From Bradyrhizobium arachidis (GTDB taxonomy: Bacteria; Pseudomonadota; Alphaproteobacteria; Rhizobiales; Xanthobacteraceae): a stretch of 64,000 nucleotides of DNA. Under the pieces are notes generated by a model. The model was not told the origin of the DNA and made no database searches. It worked only from the letters and a program-made list of their open reading frames with translations. The stretch lies in contig NZ_CP077970.1 of NCBI RefSeq assembly GCF_024758505.1, positions 2,914,001 through 2,978,000 of the forward strand. Reading direction: 5' to 3'. How positions within the stretch are numbered: the stretch's first letter is position 1; each line of letters starts with the position of its first letter. A program made the translations under genes and the position numbers. Below, in pieces: positions 34,726 to 44,292 of the stretch.

Positions 34726-35132
34726 ACGCCGGTCTGTAAATCAAGGCGGACCACCGATCAGGTGTCGGGCCGCCTAACGGTCAGTCCGAAAGGACGGACA
34801 GTCCGCAAAACGGATATGGCCCTACATCCGGTGCACCATCGCAAAGCGTGCGGTCGCCGTGACTCGTGGCGGCCGAGAACCATCAGACGATCAGGTGTGG
34901 GACAATCAGAAGTGAGCCGTTACCAGGACGAAGCTCCGTCCGGTTGCGAAGTCGAAGTTGCGTGCCCGCCATAAAAATTCGCTATGGCGGCAGAGGACAG
35001 TCGTGCTTCCCCTGTCATCAAACCTAAATCATTTTTTTCCCGCCGGCCGCAGCAAAAAAATTCCAAGGGCAAGCCCACGAAAGCGGCGCAGTTGATAGAC
35101 GCATAATCCTGTAGCAGCAACGGAGCGGGGAA
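34726..35132. other. Intergenic region before the amino-acid-type importer
   Basis: No gene seen. It contains an imperfect hairpin (AGGCGG...CCGCCT, 34745-34775) that may end the lactonase message, and the LysR-type dyad at 34966-34990. The last 100 bases are AT-richer and probably hold the promoter of the importer operon. Confidence 0.5.
34966..34990. promoter_or_regulatory. LysR-type operator A (CCGCCATA-N9-TATGGCGG)
   Basis: Perfect 8-bp arms with a 9-bp spacer, containing the ATA-N9-TAT core known from Nac/Cbl-type LysR regulators. It is 143 bp upstream of the importer's first gene. The copy at 42119 shares the same core and 12 identical bases at its right side (TATGGCGGCAGA). Confidence 0.7.
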
Positions 35133-36317
35133 ATGACAATCGAATTGAGCCGGCGCGGATTTTGTATCGGAACGGCCCTGATTGGACTTCAGACCGTCTC
35201 CTCCAGTGCTTTCGCCCGAAGCGAGGACGGCACCGTCAAGCTCGGCCTTGTCGCGCCGATGAGCGGACCGAATGCCCGCTACGGCGCCTTCTCGCTGCGC
35301 GGCGCCCAGATGGCGGCAAAGGAGATCAACGGTGCCGGCGGCATCGGGGGGCGCAAGATCAACATTCTGGCGGGTGACAGCCAGGGGACGCCGGTCGAGG
35401 GCGTCTCGGCGACCCGGCGGCTGATCGACCAGGACCAGGTCGACTTCATCATCGGCGACGTCTCGAGCTCGGTGACGCTGGCGATGCAGCCAGTTGCCGA
35501 GGATGCCGGCGTGCTGCTCCTCAATGCCGCCTCGTCGAACCCGAAGATCACCTACAAGGCGGGTGTCGGCGGTTTCAAATGGACCTACCGCAACTATCCG
35601 ACCGATGAGAACCGCGCCCTGATCGTGCTGCAATACGCCGCCGAGAAGAAGGGCTTTACCAAGTACGCCGTGCTCTCGGTCGACAGCGACTACGGGCGCG
35701 CGGCCATTGAGTTTACCAAGAAGTACCTGCCGCGTTTCAAGAGCCAGATCCTGACGGAAGACTACTACAAGGAGGGCGAGGTGGATTTCCGCAGCGTGCT
35801 GTCCAAGATCCGCGATTCCGGCGCCCAGGCCATCATCATGTACGGCAACGCCGATTCCACGCCCATCGTCGGGCGCCAGATGATGGAGGTCGGGATCGCC
35901 GGCAAGATCCCGCTGATCGGAAACGCCGAGTTCAACACCGAGAAGACCATCAAGGCTGCGCCGAAAGCGCTCGAGGGCGCCATCGAGGCGGCGGCCTGGC
36001 TTCCGGCCTACGAGTCCGAGAAGAGCAAGGCCTTCGTCGACAAGTTTACCGCCGAGTACCGTGAAGCGCCCAACAATCACGCCTATGTGCACTGGGAAAC
36101 GACGCATCTTCTGGCCAAGGCGATCGACCAGGCCCAGAGCATCGACCGCGAGAAGGTCCGTGCCGCGCTGTCCAAGATCCATTATGCGAGCGCGGTCGGC
36201 GAGGTGACCTTCGACGACCACAATCAGGCGCGCCTGCCGATGATCCTCCTCGAGATCGAGAACGGCAAGCCTGCCATCAAGGGAGCCTATTCGGCCGAGA
36301 TCGATTATCCCAAATAG
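35133..36317 (+). CDS. Branched-chain-type ABC transporter binding protein
   Basis: A 394-residue LivK-like receptor (periplasmic binding protein 6 type). The N-terminus has a twin-arginine-like leader (LSRRGFCIGTALIGLQTVSSSAFA). The mature start VKLGLVAPMSGPNARYGAFSLRGAQMAAKEIN is typical. GDVSSSVTLAMQPVAEDAGVLLLNAASSNPKI lines the binding cleft. Strong ribosome site GGAGCGGGGAA. It is the first of a five-gene importer operon behind LysR operator A. The ligand is probably an amino acid, amide or related compound given the hydantoinase genes downstream. Confidence 0.9.
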   Translation: MTIELSRRGFCIGTALIGLQTVSSSAFARSEDGTVKLGLVAPMSGPNARYGAFSLRGAQMAAKEINGAGGIGGRKINILAGDSQGTPVEGVSATRRLIDQDQVDFIIGDVSSSVTLAMQPVAEDAGVLLLNAASSNPKITYKAGVGGFKWTYRNYPTDENRALIVLQYAAEKKGFTKYAVLSVDSDYGRAAIEFTKKYLPRFKSQILTEDYYKEGEVDFRSVLSKIRDSGAQAIIMYGNADSTPIVGRQMMEVGIAGKIPLIGNAEFNTEKTIKAAPKALEGAIEAAAWLPAYESEKSKAFVDKFTAEYREAPNNHAYVHWETTHLLAKAIDQAQSIDREKVRAALSKIHYASAVGEVTFDDHNQARLPMILLEIENGKPAIKGAYSAEIDYPK

Positions 36318-36329
36318 GGCGCCACTCAC

Positions 36330-37202
36330 ATGTTCTACACGATCATCGAGCAGGTCGTTAACGGCATCGTATCCGGATCGGTCTATGCGATCGTTGCCGT
36401 CGGCATGACGATGATTTTTGGTGTGCTGCGCGCCATCAACTTCGCCCACGGCGAATATTACATGCTCGGCACATTCGGGGCCTGGTTCGCCATCGAGTAT
36501 TTCGACCTGCCTTATCCGGTCGCGATCGTGATCGGCGTGGTGGCGACGGCTGTCATTGCCGTCGTCGTCGGCAATTTCGTGATGCAGCGGATCGTCGGGG
36601 CGCCGGCCGAGGCCGGCGTGCTCGCGACCCTCGGCGTCGCACTGATCCTGCAGAACACGGTCATCCTGGTGTTCGGCGGCAGCTACAAGTTCTTCTCCGG
36701 CGGCTATATCGAGCCCGTGACGCTGTTCGGCTTCACGCTGGCCGAGCAGCGCATCCTGATCATCATCGTCGGCCTCATCGTGTTCGTCGGCCTCGAGCTG
36801 ATGGTCACCTACAGCCGGATGGGCAAGGCGATGCGCGCGGTGTCGCAGAACATCGAGTGCTGCGCGGTGGTCGGCATCGATGTCCGCCATATTGCACTCT
36901 GGACCTTCATCCTCGGCGCGGGTCTCGCAGCGCTTTCGGGCGTGCTGACCGCGCCCGTGAATGTCAGCGTCTATGGCGGCATGGGCGAGCTCATCACCTT
37001 CAAGACGCTGCCGATCATCATCATGGGCGGGCTCGGCAACGTCCGCGGCACGTTCGTCGCGGCGATGATCCTTGGCATCGCGGAGAGCCTGGTCGCCACC
37101 TATGTCGGCCTGCAATTCCGCGACACCGTCGGCTTTGCGACCCTGATGCTGGTGTTGATGTGGCGTCCGCACGGGCTGTTCTCCGCGCAGGCCCGCTTCT
37201 GA
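36330..37202 (+). CDS. Branched-chain-type ABC transporter permease (LivH)
   Basis: A 290-residue permease. The pattern QVVNGIVSGSVYAIVAVGMTMIFGVLRAINFAHGEYYMLG at the N-terminus and GMGELITFKTLPIIIMGGLGNVRGTFVAAMILGIAE near residue 215 are diagnostic of LivH. It has about eight membrane segments. It lies 12 bp after the binding protein gene and forms the channel with the LivM-type partner encoded next. Confidence 0.92.
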   Translation: MFYTIIEQVVNGIVSGSVYAIVAVGMTMIFGVLRAINFAHGEYYMLGTFGAWFAIEYFDLPYPVAIVIGVVATAVIAVVVGNFVMQRIVGAPAEAGVLATLGVALILQNTVILVFGGSYKFFSGGYIEPVTLFGFTLAEQRILIIIVGLIVFVGLELMVTYSRMGKAMRAVSQNIECCAVVGIDVRHIALWTFILGAGLAALSGVLTAPVNVSVYGGMGELITFKTLPIIIMGGLGNVRGTFVAAMILGIAESLVATYVGLQFRDTVGFATLMLVLMWRPHGLFSAQARF

Positions 37203-37218
37203 TTGCCATGGATGTGAC

Positions 37219-38232
37219 ATGACTGAGATCGTCCGAGACCAGACCATGACAACGGCGGAAAGCTCAGCTGCGCCGACGGGCCGGGATCTCCGCATTCCCT
37301 TCGGCCTCATGCTCATCGCGCTGGCTTGCGTCGCACCGCTATTCCTCGGCAATTACCCGCTGCACGCGATCATCATCGCGCTGATCTTCCTGCTGCCGGC
37401 CCATGGTCTCAACCTGCTGCTGGGATACACCGGGCTGTTGTCGCTGGCGCAGGCGGCGTTCTTCGGCATCGGCGCGTATACGTCTGCCTTGCTGGCGGTG
37501 CATTTCGGTACGCCATTCTATGTGAATTTCCTCGCAGCTGGCCTCGTGACCGGCGCGATCGCGGCGCCGCTCGGAATTCCTGCGCTGCGGCTACGCGCGA
37601 CATCGTTCGTGATGTGCACGCTCGGTTTCGTCATCATCGGCCAGGCCATTGCCAAGAACTGGATCAGCCTGACGCGCGGCGACATGGGGCTGGCGGCAAT
37701 TCCCAAGCCTTACTTCGCACTGGGGCCGGCCTCGTTCACGGTATCGGGAACCGTCGGCTTCTATTATTTGGTGCTCGTCATCGCTGCGCTGGCGACTCTG
37801 GCCGTCTACCTGATCGTGCGGTCGCCGGCCGGCCGCAACATGATTGCCATTCGCGAGAACGAGACGCTTGCTGAATCCGTGGGTATCCCGACCTGGTATT
37901 ACAAGCTGGTCGTGTTCATGATCAGCGCTGCCTTTGCCGGGCTCGGCGGCAGCCTCTATGCGCATTACCTGACCGTCGTCAGCCCGCTGACCTTCCAGAT
38001 GTACTACTCGACGACGATGCTGATCATCGTGCTCGGCGGCGGGGCGGGGACCATCTCGGGCGTCATCTTCGGCAGCTTGTTGTTTGTCGGCCTCACCGAA
38101 GCCCTGCGCGTAGCCCCAGAGCTGCGCATGATCGCCTACGGGTTCTTCCTGCTCGGGTTGGTGTTTTGGTTCCCGAGCGGATTCGCACCGCTGATCGGCC
38201 GCTTCTGGTCATTCTTGGAGAAGCGCAAATGA
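37219..38232 (+). CDS. Branched-chain-type ABC transporter permease (LivM)
   Basis: A 337-residue permease with the LivM pattern: AHGLNLLLGYTGLLSLAQAAFFGIGAYTSALL near residue 60, IRENETLAESVGIPTWYYKLVVFMISAAFAGLGGSLYAHY near residue 212, and GGAGTISGVIFGSLLFVGLTEALR near residue 275. About eight to ten membrane segments. A hydrophilic N-terminus of 30 residues precedes the first. Its stop overlaps the start of the ATPase gene by 4 bp. Confidence 0.92.
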   Translation: MTEIVRDQTMTTAESSAAPTGRDLRIPFGLMLIALACVAPLFLGNYPLHAIIIALIFLLPAHGLNLLLGYTGLLSLAQAAFFGIGAYTSALLAVHFGTPFYVNFLAAGLVTGAIAAPLGIPALRLRATSFVMCTLGFVIIGQAIAKNWISLTRGDMGLAAIPKPYFALGPASFTVSGTVGFYYLVLVIAALATLAVYLIVRSPAGRNMIAIRENETLAESVGIPTWYYKLVVFMISAAFAGLGGSLYAHYLTVVSPLTFQMYYSTTMLIIVLGGGAGTISGVIFGSLLFVGLTEALRVAPELRMIAYGFFLLGLVFWFPSGFAPLIGRFWSFLEKRK

Positions 38233-38999
38233 GCGGGCTGCCGATCCTCGATATCTCTGGCCTCTGCAAATCGTACGGCGCCGTGCGTGCGGTCGACGGT
38301 GTCGACCTGCATGTCGACCGCGGCGAAATCTGCGGCCTCATCGGTCCCAACGGTTCGGGCAAGTCCACCTTCTTCGACTGCGTGACCGGGCTCGCGAGGC
38401 CAAGCGCGGGCGCGGTGAAGCTCGATGGGCAGGACATCACCGGCTGGTCGCTGAACGATATCGCGCGGGAGGGGCGCATGCTGCGCTCGTTCCAGAAGAC
38501 AGTGGTGTTCTCCGCGCTCGACATCGAGGAGAACCTCGTCATCGCCGGCCAGATGTTCACCTTTCCCGGCATTTTGTCGACTTTCGGGATCGGCGCCGCC
38601 GCCCGCAATCGCGTCGCGGCGCTGCGGGAACGAGCACGCGAGCTGATCAAGATTGCAGGTCTCTGGGACGTGCGTTTCCAGCCAGCCGGAAAACTCTCCG
38701 GCGGACAGCAGAAGCTGATCCAGTTTGCCTCGATGCTGATGCCCGAGCCAAAGCTCATCCTGCTCGACGAGCCGATGGCCGGCATCAACCCGAAGCTGAT
38801 CGAGCGTGTGGTCGACAGCATCCGTCTCGCCAATACCTCCTTTGGCGTCAGCTTCCTGATCATCGAGCATAACATCGACGTGGTCACGAGCCTGTGCAAG
38901 CGCGTGGTCGTACTCGACCAGGGCCGCAAGCTCGCCGAAGGAACACCGGACGAGATCGTCCAGAACCAGGCAGTGCGGGAGGCCTATCTCGGTGGCTGA
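38229..38999 (+). CDS. Branched-chain-type ABC transporter ATPase (LivG)
   Basis: A 256-residue ATPase. Walker A GPNGSGKST near residue 38, a FQKTVVFSALDIEENL Q-loop region, signature LSGGQQKLIQFASML near residue 155, Walker B LILLDEPMAGINPKLIERV and switch His LIIEHNIDVV. It starts at an ATG that overlaps the LivM stop, showing coupling. The 3' end overlaps the LivF gene by 8 bp. Confidence 0.92.
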   Translation: MSGLPILDISGLCKSYGAVRAVDGVDLHVDRGEICGLIGPNGSGKSTFFDCVTGLARPSAGAVKLDGQDITGWSLNDIAREGRMLRSFQKTVVFSALDIEENLVIAGQMFTFPGILSTFGIGAAARNRVAALRERARELIKIAGLWDVRFQPAGKLSGGQQKLIQFASMLMPEPKLILLDEPMAGINPKLIERVVDSIRLANTSFGVSFLIIEHNIDVVTSLCKRVVVLDQGRKLAEGTPDEIVQNQAVREAYLGG

Positions 39000-39732
39000 A
39001 CCCTCTCTCTCGATCAAGGGCTTGCGCGCCGGCTACGGCTCGCTCGATATCCTCAACGGCGTGGATCTCGACGTGCCGCAGGGGCAGTTCGTCGCGTTGA
39101 TGGGGCCGAACGGCGCCGGCAAGTCGACGCTGCTCAAGACGCTCTACGGCATGACGACCGTCAAGGGCGGGGCCATCGGCTGGCAGGGCAAGGATATCAC
39201 CGCCTACAAGTCGCGCGCGATTCTGGCCGAGGGCATCTCCTACGTGCCGCAGGGACGCTGCAACTTTCCGGTCATGACGGTCGACGAGAACCTCCAGATG
39301 GCCGCCTACACGCTTCGCGACAGCAGGGTGAAGGCGGAGCGCGATTATGTCTATGACCTGTTTCCGATCCTGAAGACGCGCCGCAGCACGCTCGCCGGTA
39401 ACATGTCGGGCGGCGAGCAGCAGCTGCTCGAAGTCGCGATGGCCGTGTTGCAGCGGCCAAAGATCCTGCTGGTCGACGAGCCGTCGGTCGGTCTGTCGCC
39501 GACCGCGATCGGCATCGTCTTCGACGAGCTGTTGCGCATCAACGCCGCCGGCCAGACCATTTTGCTCGTCGAGCAGAACACCAAGAAGGCGATGGCAGTG
39601 GCGCAGCGCGCCGTCATTCTTCGACTCGGCAAGGTAATCTGGGACGGTCGTCCCGCCGATATCACCCACGACGAGCTCGGCGAGCTCTTCCTCACCGGCC
39701 GCATGCGCGGCGAGACCGACGTCGAACATTGA
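38992..39732 (+). CDS. Branched-chain-type ABC transporter ATPase (LivF)
   Basis: A 246-residue ATPase with Walker A GPNGAGKST near residue 38, YVPQGRCNFPVMTVDENL, signature MSGGEQQLLEVAMAVL near residue 138, Walker B ILLVDEPSVGLSP and LLVEQNTKKAM in place of the usual switch His, a normal LivF feature. It starts at GTG inside the LivG end. It completes the importer of five proteins. Confidence 0.92.
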   Translation: MAEPSLSIKGLRAGYGSLDILNGVDLDVPQGQFVALMGPNGAGKSTLLKTLYGMTTVKGGAIGWQGKDITAYKSRAILAEGISYVPQGRCNFPVMTVDENLQMAAYTLRDSRVKAERDYVYDLFPILKTRRSTLAGNMSGGEQQLLEVAMAVLQRPKILLVDEPSVGLSPTAIGIVFDELLRINAAGQTILLVEQNTKKAMAVAQRAVILRLGKVIWDGRPADITHDELGELFLTGRMRGETDVEH

Positions 39733-39787
39733 TTTACGCGCTCGCTCGGCGGGCGCGGACACATTCGCAACGCAAAGGACGACCACA

Positions 39788-40996
39788 GTGACGATCTTCG
39801 TGCCGGCCGCGCGCGTCTCGCGCATCAAGATATCTCCGACCACAGCGGCGTCTGCGCGCGTGCGTGAGCTGAAGGCCGCCGGCCGCGACATCGTCGATAT
39901 GGCGATCGGCGAACCTGACTTCGACACGCCCGATCACGTCAAGGCGGCGGCGCACGAGGCGATCGACCGCGGCGAGACGAAATACACCGCCGTCAATGGC
40001 ACCGTCGCGCTGCGCAAGGCTGTTATCGCCGACTACAGGCGGCGCCTCGGTCTTGAATATGCCGACAACGAGATCTGCGTCGGCGGCGGCGCCAAGCAGA
40101 TCCTGTTCCTCGCGCTGATGGCGAGCGTGGAGGAGGGGGCGGAGGTCATCATTCCCGCACCCTATTGGGTCTCCTATCCCGACATGGTCATCGCTAATGA
40201 CGGCAAGCCCGTTATCGTCCGCTGCTCGGAAAATCAGGGCTTCAAGCTGACGGCGGAAGCGCTGGAGGCCGCGATCACGCCGAAGACGCGTTGGCTGATC
40301 CTCAATGCGCCCTCGAACCCGACCGGCGCGGCCTATTCCCGCGCGGACCTCAAGGCGATCGGTGATGTGCTGCTGCGCCATCCCAACGTCCTCGTGCTCT
40401 CGGACGATATCTACGACCAGATCTGGTATCGTGACGAGGCCGCGACGACACTTGCCGCCGCAGTGCCCGCGCTCAGGGATCGCATCCTGCTCACCAATGG
40501 CGTATCAAAAACCTATGCCATGACCGGCTGGCGGATCGGTTATGCCGCGGGTCCCGCGCCGCTGGTCGCCGCCATCAACAAGCTGCAATCGCAGATGTCA
40601 TCCTGTCCGTCGTCGATCAGCCAGGCGGCCGCTGCCCATGCACTGGCGAGCGACCAGTCGTTTGTTCGCGACAGCGTCAAGCTCTACAAGGAGCGCCGCG
40701 ACTATGCCTGCGCCCGGCTGAATGCGATTCCCGGCCTCTCGTGCCTGGTGCCGGATGGTGCGTTCTACCTCTATCCCGGATGTGCTGGCGTGATCGGCAA
40801 GACGACCCCGGGCGGCAAGGTCATCGAGAACGATCTCGATTTCGTGCTCTATCTGCTGGACGACGTCGGTGTCGCCGCCGTTCAGGGGGCGGCCTATGGG
40901 CTCTCGCCTTATTTCCGGCTGTCGATTGCGACCTCGATGGAGGCGATCAAGGACGCCTGCGACCGCATCGAGAAGGCCTGCAGGGCGCTGCGCTGA
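39788..40996 (+). CDS. Class I aminotransferase (aspartate type)
   Basis: A 402-residue PLP enzyme of the aspartate/aromatic aminotransferase I-gamma group. Motifs: AIGEPDFDTPDHV near residue 40, KYTAVNGTVALRKAV, NAPSNPTGAAYS near residue 175 with the Asn of the active site, SDDIYDQIWY near residue 207 with the Asp and Tyr, and the PLP lysine in NGVSKTYAMTGWRIGYAAGP near residue 240. It starts at GTG after AAAGGA. It follows the importer operon and is a paralogue of the aminotransferase at 49375. It probably removes the amino group from the imported compound. Confidence 0.9.
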   Translation: MTIFVPAARVSRIKISPTTAASARVRELKAAGRDIVDMAIGEPDFDTPDHVKAAAHEAIDRGETKYTAVNGTVALRKAVIADYRRRLGLEYADNEICVGGGAKQILFLALMASVEEGAEVIIPAPYWVSYPDMVIANDGKPVIVRCSENQGFKLTAEALEAAITPKTRWLILNAPSNPTGAAYSRADLKAIGDVLLRHPNVLVLSDDIYDQIWYRDEAATTLAAAVPALRDRILLTNGVSKTYAMTGWRIGYAAGPAPLVAAINKLQSQMSSCPSSISQAAAAHALASDQSFVRDSVKLYKERRDYACARLNAIPGLSCLVPDGAFYLYPGCAGVIGKTTPGGKVIENDLDFVLYLLDDVGVAAVQGAAYGLSPYFRLSIATSMEAIKDACDRIEKACRALR

Positions 40997-41110
40997 CGAA
41001 ACCGATTGAAATCAAGGGGCTAGATAAAGGATAGTGTCGATCCAGACCGTGCTTTCATGAACGGCCGCCCGGGCGTTGCCCGCTCGGTTCAGGACCAGCG
41101 TTCGACACAG

Positions 41111-42049
41111 ATGAGCGTCGATTTCAGGAAGCTGAAGAGCTTCGTCAAGGTGGTCGATGCCGGCAGCGTTTCGCGCGCCGCCGGCCTCTTGCGCACGGCG
41201 CAGCCGGCGCTGTCGCAGCAGATCGCAGCGCTCGAGAGTCACTTCAAGCACAAGCTGCTGCTGCGCAGCAATCACGGCATCGTCCCGACCGAAGCGGGCC
41301 TGATCCTCTACCGCCACGCGCAATTGCTGCTGAAACAGATCGAGCAGGCGCAGATCGACATCGATCAATCGACCAAGGCGCTGGCCGGGCGGGTGTCGAT
41401 CGGGCTTGCGACCTATTCAGCATCGAGCACGCTGTCGCTGCCGATCCTGAAGGAAATGTCGACGCTGCATCCGCAGATCATCGTCCATATCAACGACAGC
41501 TTTGGCCATGTGCTGAGCGAGCTGATCATGACCGGCAAGATGGACATGGCCATGATCTATGGCTCAGGTCCAATCAAGGGCGTCAAGCTCCAGCCGCTGT
41601 TTCGCGAGGAGCTGTATCTGGTGTCACGCGCGGAACCGGCGGCGAAGAAGCCGACGGACGAACCGCTGCCGCTGTCGGCGCTGGCCGACGTCAAGCTGCT
41701 GCTGCCGAGCCAGGGACATTTCCTGCGGCGCTTGATCGACGAATCGCTGGCGCGGGCCCGGGTGACGCCGAACGTTGCGTCAGAGATCGAATCCGTCTCC
41801 GCGCTCGGCGCGGCCGTGACCGAGGGCCTCGGCTCGACCATCCTGCCGGCCTCGGTCGCCGCGACCGCGTCAAGCTTTGGCGGTGTCGAAGTGCGGCGGC
41901 TGGTGCGTCCTGCGATCGAGGCGACCGTCTCCTTGTGCGTCTCCGACCATCTTCCGCTGTCGGAGCCCGCGCTCGCCACGCGCTCGGTGCTCCTGACCGT
42001 GGTCGAGAAGCTGATGCGCAGCCATCCGCAGGGCATCAAAGCGGTCTAA
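41111..42049 (+). CDS. LysR-family regulator (Nac/Cbl-like)
   Basis: A 312-residue regulator. The N-terminal helix-turn-helix reads DFRKLKSFVKVVDAGSVSRAAGLLRTAQPALSQQIAALE; the rest is the LysR effector domain (AGRVSIGLATYSASSTLSLPIL onward). I start it at the ATG that gives MSVDFRK, the usual length; an ATG 18 codons upstream is an alternative. ATA-N9-TAT sites lie both upstream of the importer (34966) and just downstream of this gene before hyuA (42119), so it likely controls both. A paralogue is encoded at 62213. Confidence 0.88.
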   Translation: MSVDFRKLKSFVKVVDAGSVSRAAGLLRTAQPALSQQIAALESHFKHKLLLRSNHGIVPTEAGLILYRHAQLLLKQIEQAQIDIDQSTKALAGRVSIGLATYSASSTLSLPILKEMSTLHPQIIVHINDSFGHVLSELIMTGKMDMAMIYGSGPIKGVKLQPLFREELYLVSRAEPAAKKPTDEPLPLSALADVKLLLPSQGHFLRRLIDESLARARVTPNVASEIESVSALGAAVTEGLGSTILPASVAATASSFGGVEVRRLVRPAIEATVSLCVSDHLPLSEPALATRSVLLTVVEKLMRSHPQGIKAV

Positions 42050-42118
42050 GCAACACTGCTGGACGTCAAAGCCTGCGCCCCGGCGCGCGCGGTGGCTGCA
42101 TCGCGCCGGCTTCGTCAG

Positions 42119-42139
42119 GCCATAAACAAAACCTATGGC
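42119..42139. promoter_or_regulatory. LysR-type operator B (GCCATA-N9-TATGGC)
   Basis: Perfect 6-bp arms with a 9-bp spacer, 74 bp upstream of hyuA. Core and spacing equal those of operator A, and the right flank GGCAGA is shared. Confidence 0.7.
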
Positions 42140-42212
42140 GGCAGACTGGAGTTGTGGTGGTCCCCTGTAACCGCATTTCCTACGCTCGAAGACAATCGCT
42201 TCGAGGAAACAG

Positions 42213-44279
42213 ATGGCCAAGCTCGCATTCGATACCGGGGGAACTTTCACCGATTTCGCGCTGCTCGACGACAAGGGCGAGCTGCATCTTCACAAGGTGC
42301 TGAGCACGCCAACCAATCCGGCCGAAGCCGTGGTTCGCGGCGTGTCCGAACTGCTCGAACAGTTCGGCGACGTCGTCGATCTCGACGGGCTGCAGGTGCT
42401 GGGTGCCACCACCGTCGTCACCAATGCGGTGCTGGAGCGCAAGGGCGTCAAGACCGGGTTCGTTTCGACCGCCGGCTTCCAGGACATGCTGCGCATCCGC
42501 AACGAAGGACGTTACGACCTCTACGATCTGAACCTGAAATATCCGGATCCGCTGGTGACGCGCGCCAACAGCTTTGGCGCGGTCGAGCGCATCGCTGCCG
42601 ACGGCGAGGTCATCACGGCGCTGGAGGAGGACACGGTCCGCGAGATCGCCGGGCGGTTGCGCGAAGAGGGCATCAAGTCCGTCGCCGTCTGTCTGCTGCA
42701 CGCCTACAAATATCCGACCCACGAGCAGCGCATCGCGGCGCTGCTTCGGGAAGAGAACCCCGACATCTTCGTCTCGCTATCCTCGGAGGTCTGCCCGGAG
42801 GTGCGTGAGTTCGACCGCGCCTCAACCACGGTCGTCAACGCCTATACGCGGCCGCAGATGTCGGGACACGTCGCCCATCTCGAACGCGAATTCGCCGCCA
42901 GGGGCATCGAGCGCCAGGTGCTCTGGATGACCTCGTCGGGCGGCCTCGTGCCGAGCAGCCGCGCCGCGGAATTGCCCGTGCGCCTGATCGAATCCGGTCC
43001 GGCTGCGGGCGCGGTCGCCGCTGCCGAATTCGGCCGCATCGCCGGCGAGGGCAGCGTGCTGTCCTTCGACATGGGCGGCACCACCGCAAAACTGTGCCTG
43101 ATCCCGAATGGCGAGCCGACCGTCGGCACCGATCTCGAAGTCGCGCACTATCATCGCTTCCGCAAGGGCTCCGGCTTTCCGTTAAAAATCCAGTCGATCC
43201 GCATGATCGAGATCGGCGCCGGCGGCGGCTCGATCGCGGCGAAGAACCCGCTCGGCTTGCTCGACGTCGGGCCGCGTTCGGCAGGCGCGATGCCCGGGCC
43301 GGCCGCCTACCAGCGTGGCGGCACCGAACCCACCGTCACCGACGCCGATATCCTGCTCGGCTATATGGGCACGGAATCCTTCGTCGGCGGCTCGTTCAAG
43401 GTGTCGAAGGATGCCGCGCTCACGGCCATGACGAAGCTCGCAGCTTCCCTCGACGTCAGCGTGCCCCGGTGCGCCTGGGGTATCCACGATCTCGTCAACG
43501 AATCCATGAGCAAGGCGGCGGCGGTGCATGCGACCGACCTCGGCGTCGATCCGCGGAGCCTGCCGATGGTCGCGTTCGGCGGCGCCGGTCCCGTGCATGC
43601 CTATGGCATCGCGCGCAAGCTCGGCATCAAGCGCATCATCTGCCCGACGGGCGCCGGCGTCACCTCGGCGATCGGCCTACTGATCGCACCCGTCGCCGTC
43701 GACCTCTCCGCGAGCTTTCCGATGCAGGTCGACAATTGGGACTCTGCCGCGATGGATCGGCTGCTCGGCGATCTCGCGGCCCAGGGGGCCGAGGTCGTCC
43801 GTGCCGCAGGCGTCGCGCCGGAGACGATCAGCAACACTTATACCGTCGACATGCGTCACGTCGGCCAGGGCCACGAGATCACGGTCGCGCTGCCGGATCG
43901 TAAGCTCCCGCCAAAGCAGTTCCACGAGGAGTTGCTCGGCAACTTCTACAAGCTCTACCGCGAGCTGTTCGGCCGCACCGTAGCGGGCTCATCGGTCGAG
44001 GTGATCACTTGGCGCCTGCGCTCCAGCGGTCAGAAGGATCAGGTGACCCGCCCGCACACACGACACGCCGCCGAGGCCAGAAAGGGCACGCGCTCCGTCT
44101 ATTTCAACGAGCGCGGCGGCTTCGTCGAAACGCCAGTCTATGATCACTACAAGCTGCCGGTCGGCGAGGAGATCAAGGGACCGGCGATCGTCGAGCAGCG
44201 CGAGTCGACCGCAGTCGTCGGACCGAGCGGCACGGCTCACGTCGACACCAATGGCAATCTCATGATCAACCTCGCCTGA
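42213..44279 (+). CDS. hyuA: Hydantoinase/oxoprolinase subunit A
   Basis: A 688-residue ATP-binding subunit of the N-methylhydantoinase/5-oxoprolinase/acetone carboxylase superfamily. The N-terminus KLAFDTGGTFTDFALLDDKG is the phosphate-binding loop of the actin-like fold. Other family blocks are LGATTVVTNAVLERKG near residue 70, SLSSEVCPEVREFDRASTTVVNAY near residue 190 and SVLSFDMGGTTAKLCLI near residue 282. Length matches stand-alone HyuA. It acts with HyuB, encoded 13 bp downstream, to hydrolyse or carboxylate a cyclic amide or ketone at the cost of ATP. Operator B precedes it. Confidence 0.9.
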   Translation: MAKLAFDTGGTFTDFALLDDKGELHLHKVLSTPTNPAEAVVRGVSELLEQFGDVVDLDGLQVLGATTVVTNAVLERKGVKTGFVSTAGFQDMLRIRNEGRYDLYDLNLKYPDPLVTRANSFGAVERIAADGEVITALEEDTVREIAGRLREEGIKSVAVCLLHAYKYPTHEQRIAALLREENPDIFVSLSSEVCPEVREFDRASTTVVNAYTRPQMSGHVAHLEREFAARGIERQVLWMTSSGGLVPSSRAAELPVRLIESGPAAGAVAAAEFGRIAGEGSVLSFDMGGTTAKLCLIPNGEPTVGTDLEVAHYHRFRKGSGFPLKIQSIRMIEIGAGGGSIAAKNPLGLLDVGPRSAGAMPGPAAYQRGGTEPTVTDADILLGYMGTESFVGGSFKVSKDAALTAMTKLAASLDVSVPRCAWGIHDLVNESMSKAAAVHATDLGVDPRSLPMVAFGGAGPVHAYGIARKLGIKRIICPTGAGVTSAIGLLIAPVAVDLSASFPMQVDNWDSAAMDRLLGDLAAQGAEVVRAAGVAPETISNTYTVDMRHVGQGHEITVALPDRKLPPKQFHEELLGNFYKLYRELFGRTVAGSSVEVITWRLRSSGQKDQVTRPHTRHAAEARKGTRSVYFNERGGFVETPVYDHYKLPVGEEIKGPAIVEQRESTAVVGPSGTAHVDTNGNLMINLA

Positions 44280-44292
44280 GGACGATGAATTC

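Noticed and set aside
34920..37352. An 810-codon open frame on the minus strand
   Set aside because: It lies opposite the LivK-LivH-type genes, which have clear family motifs. Its protein is rich in His, Asp and Arg runs with no fold, as expected from the antisense of GC-rich coding DNA.
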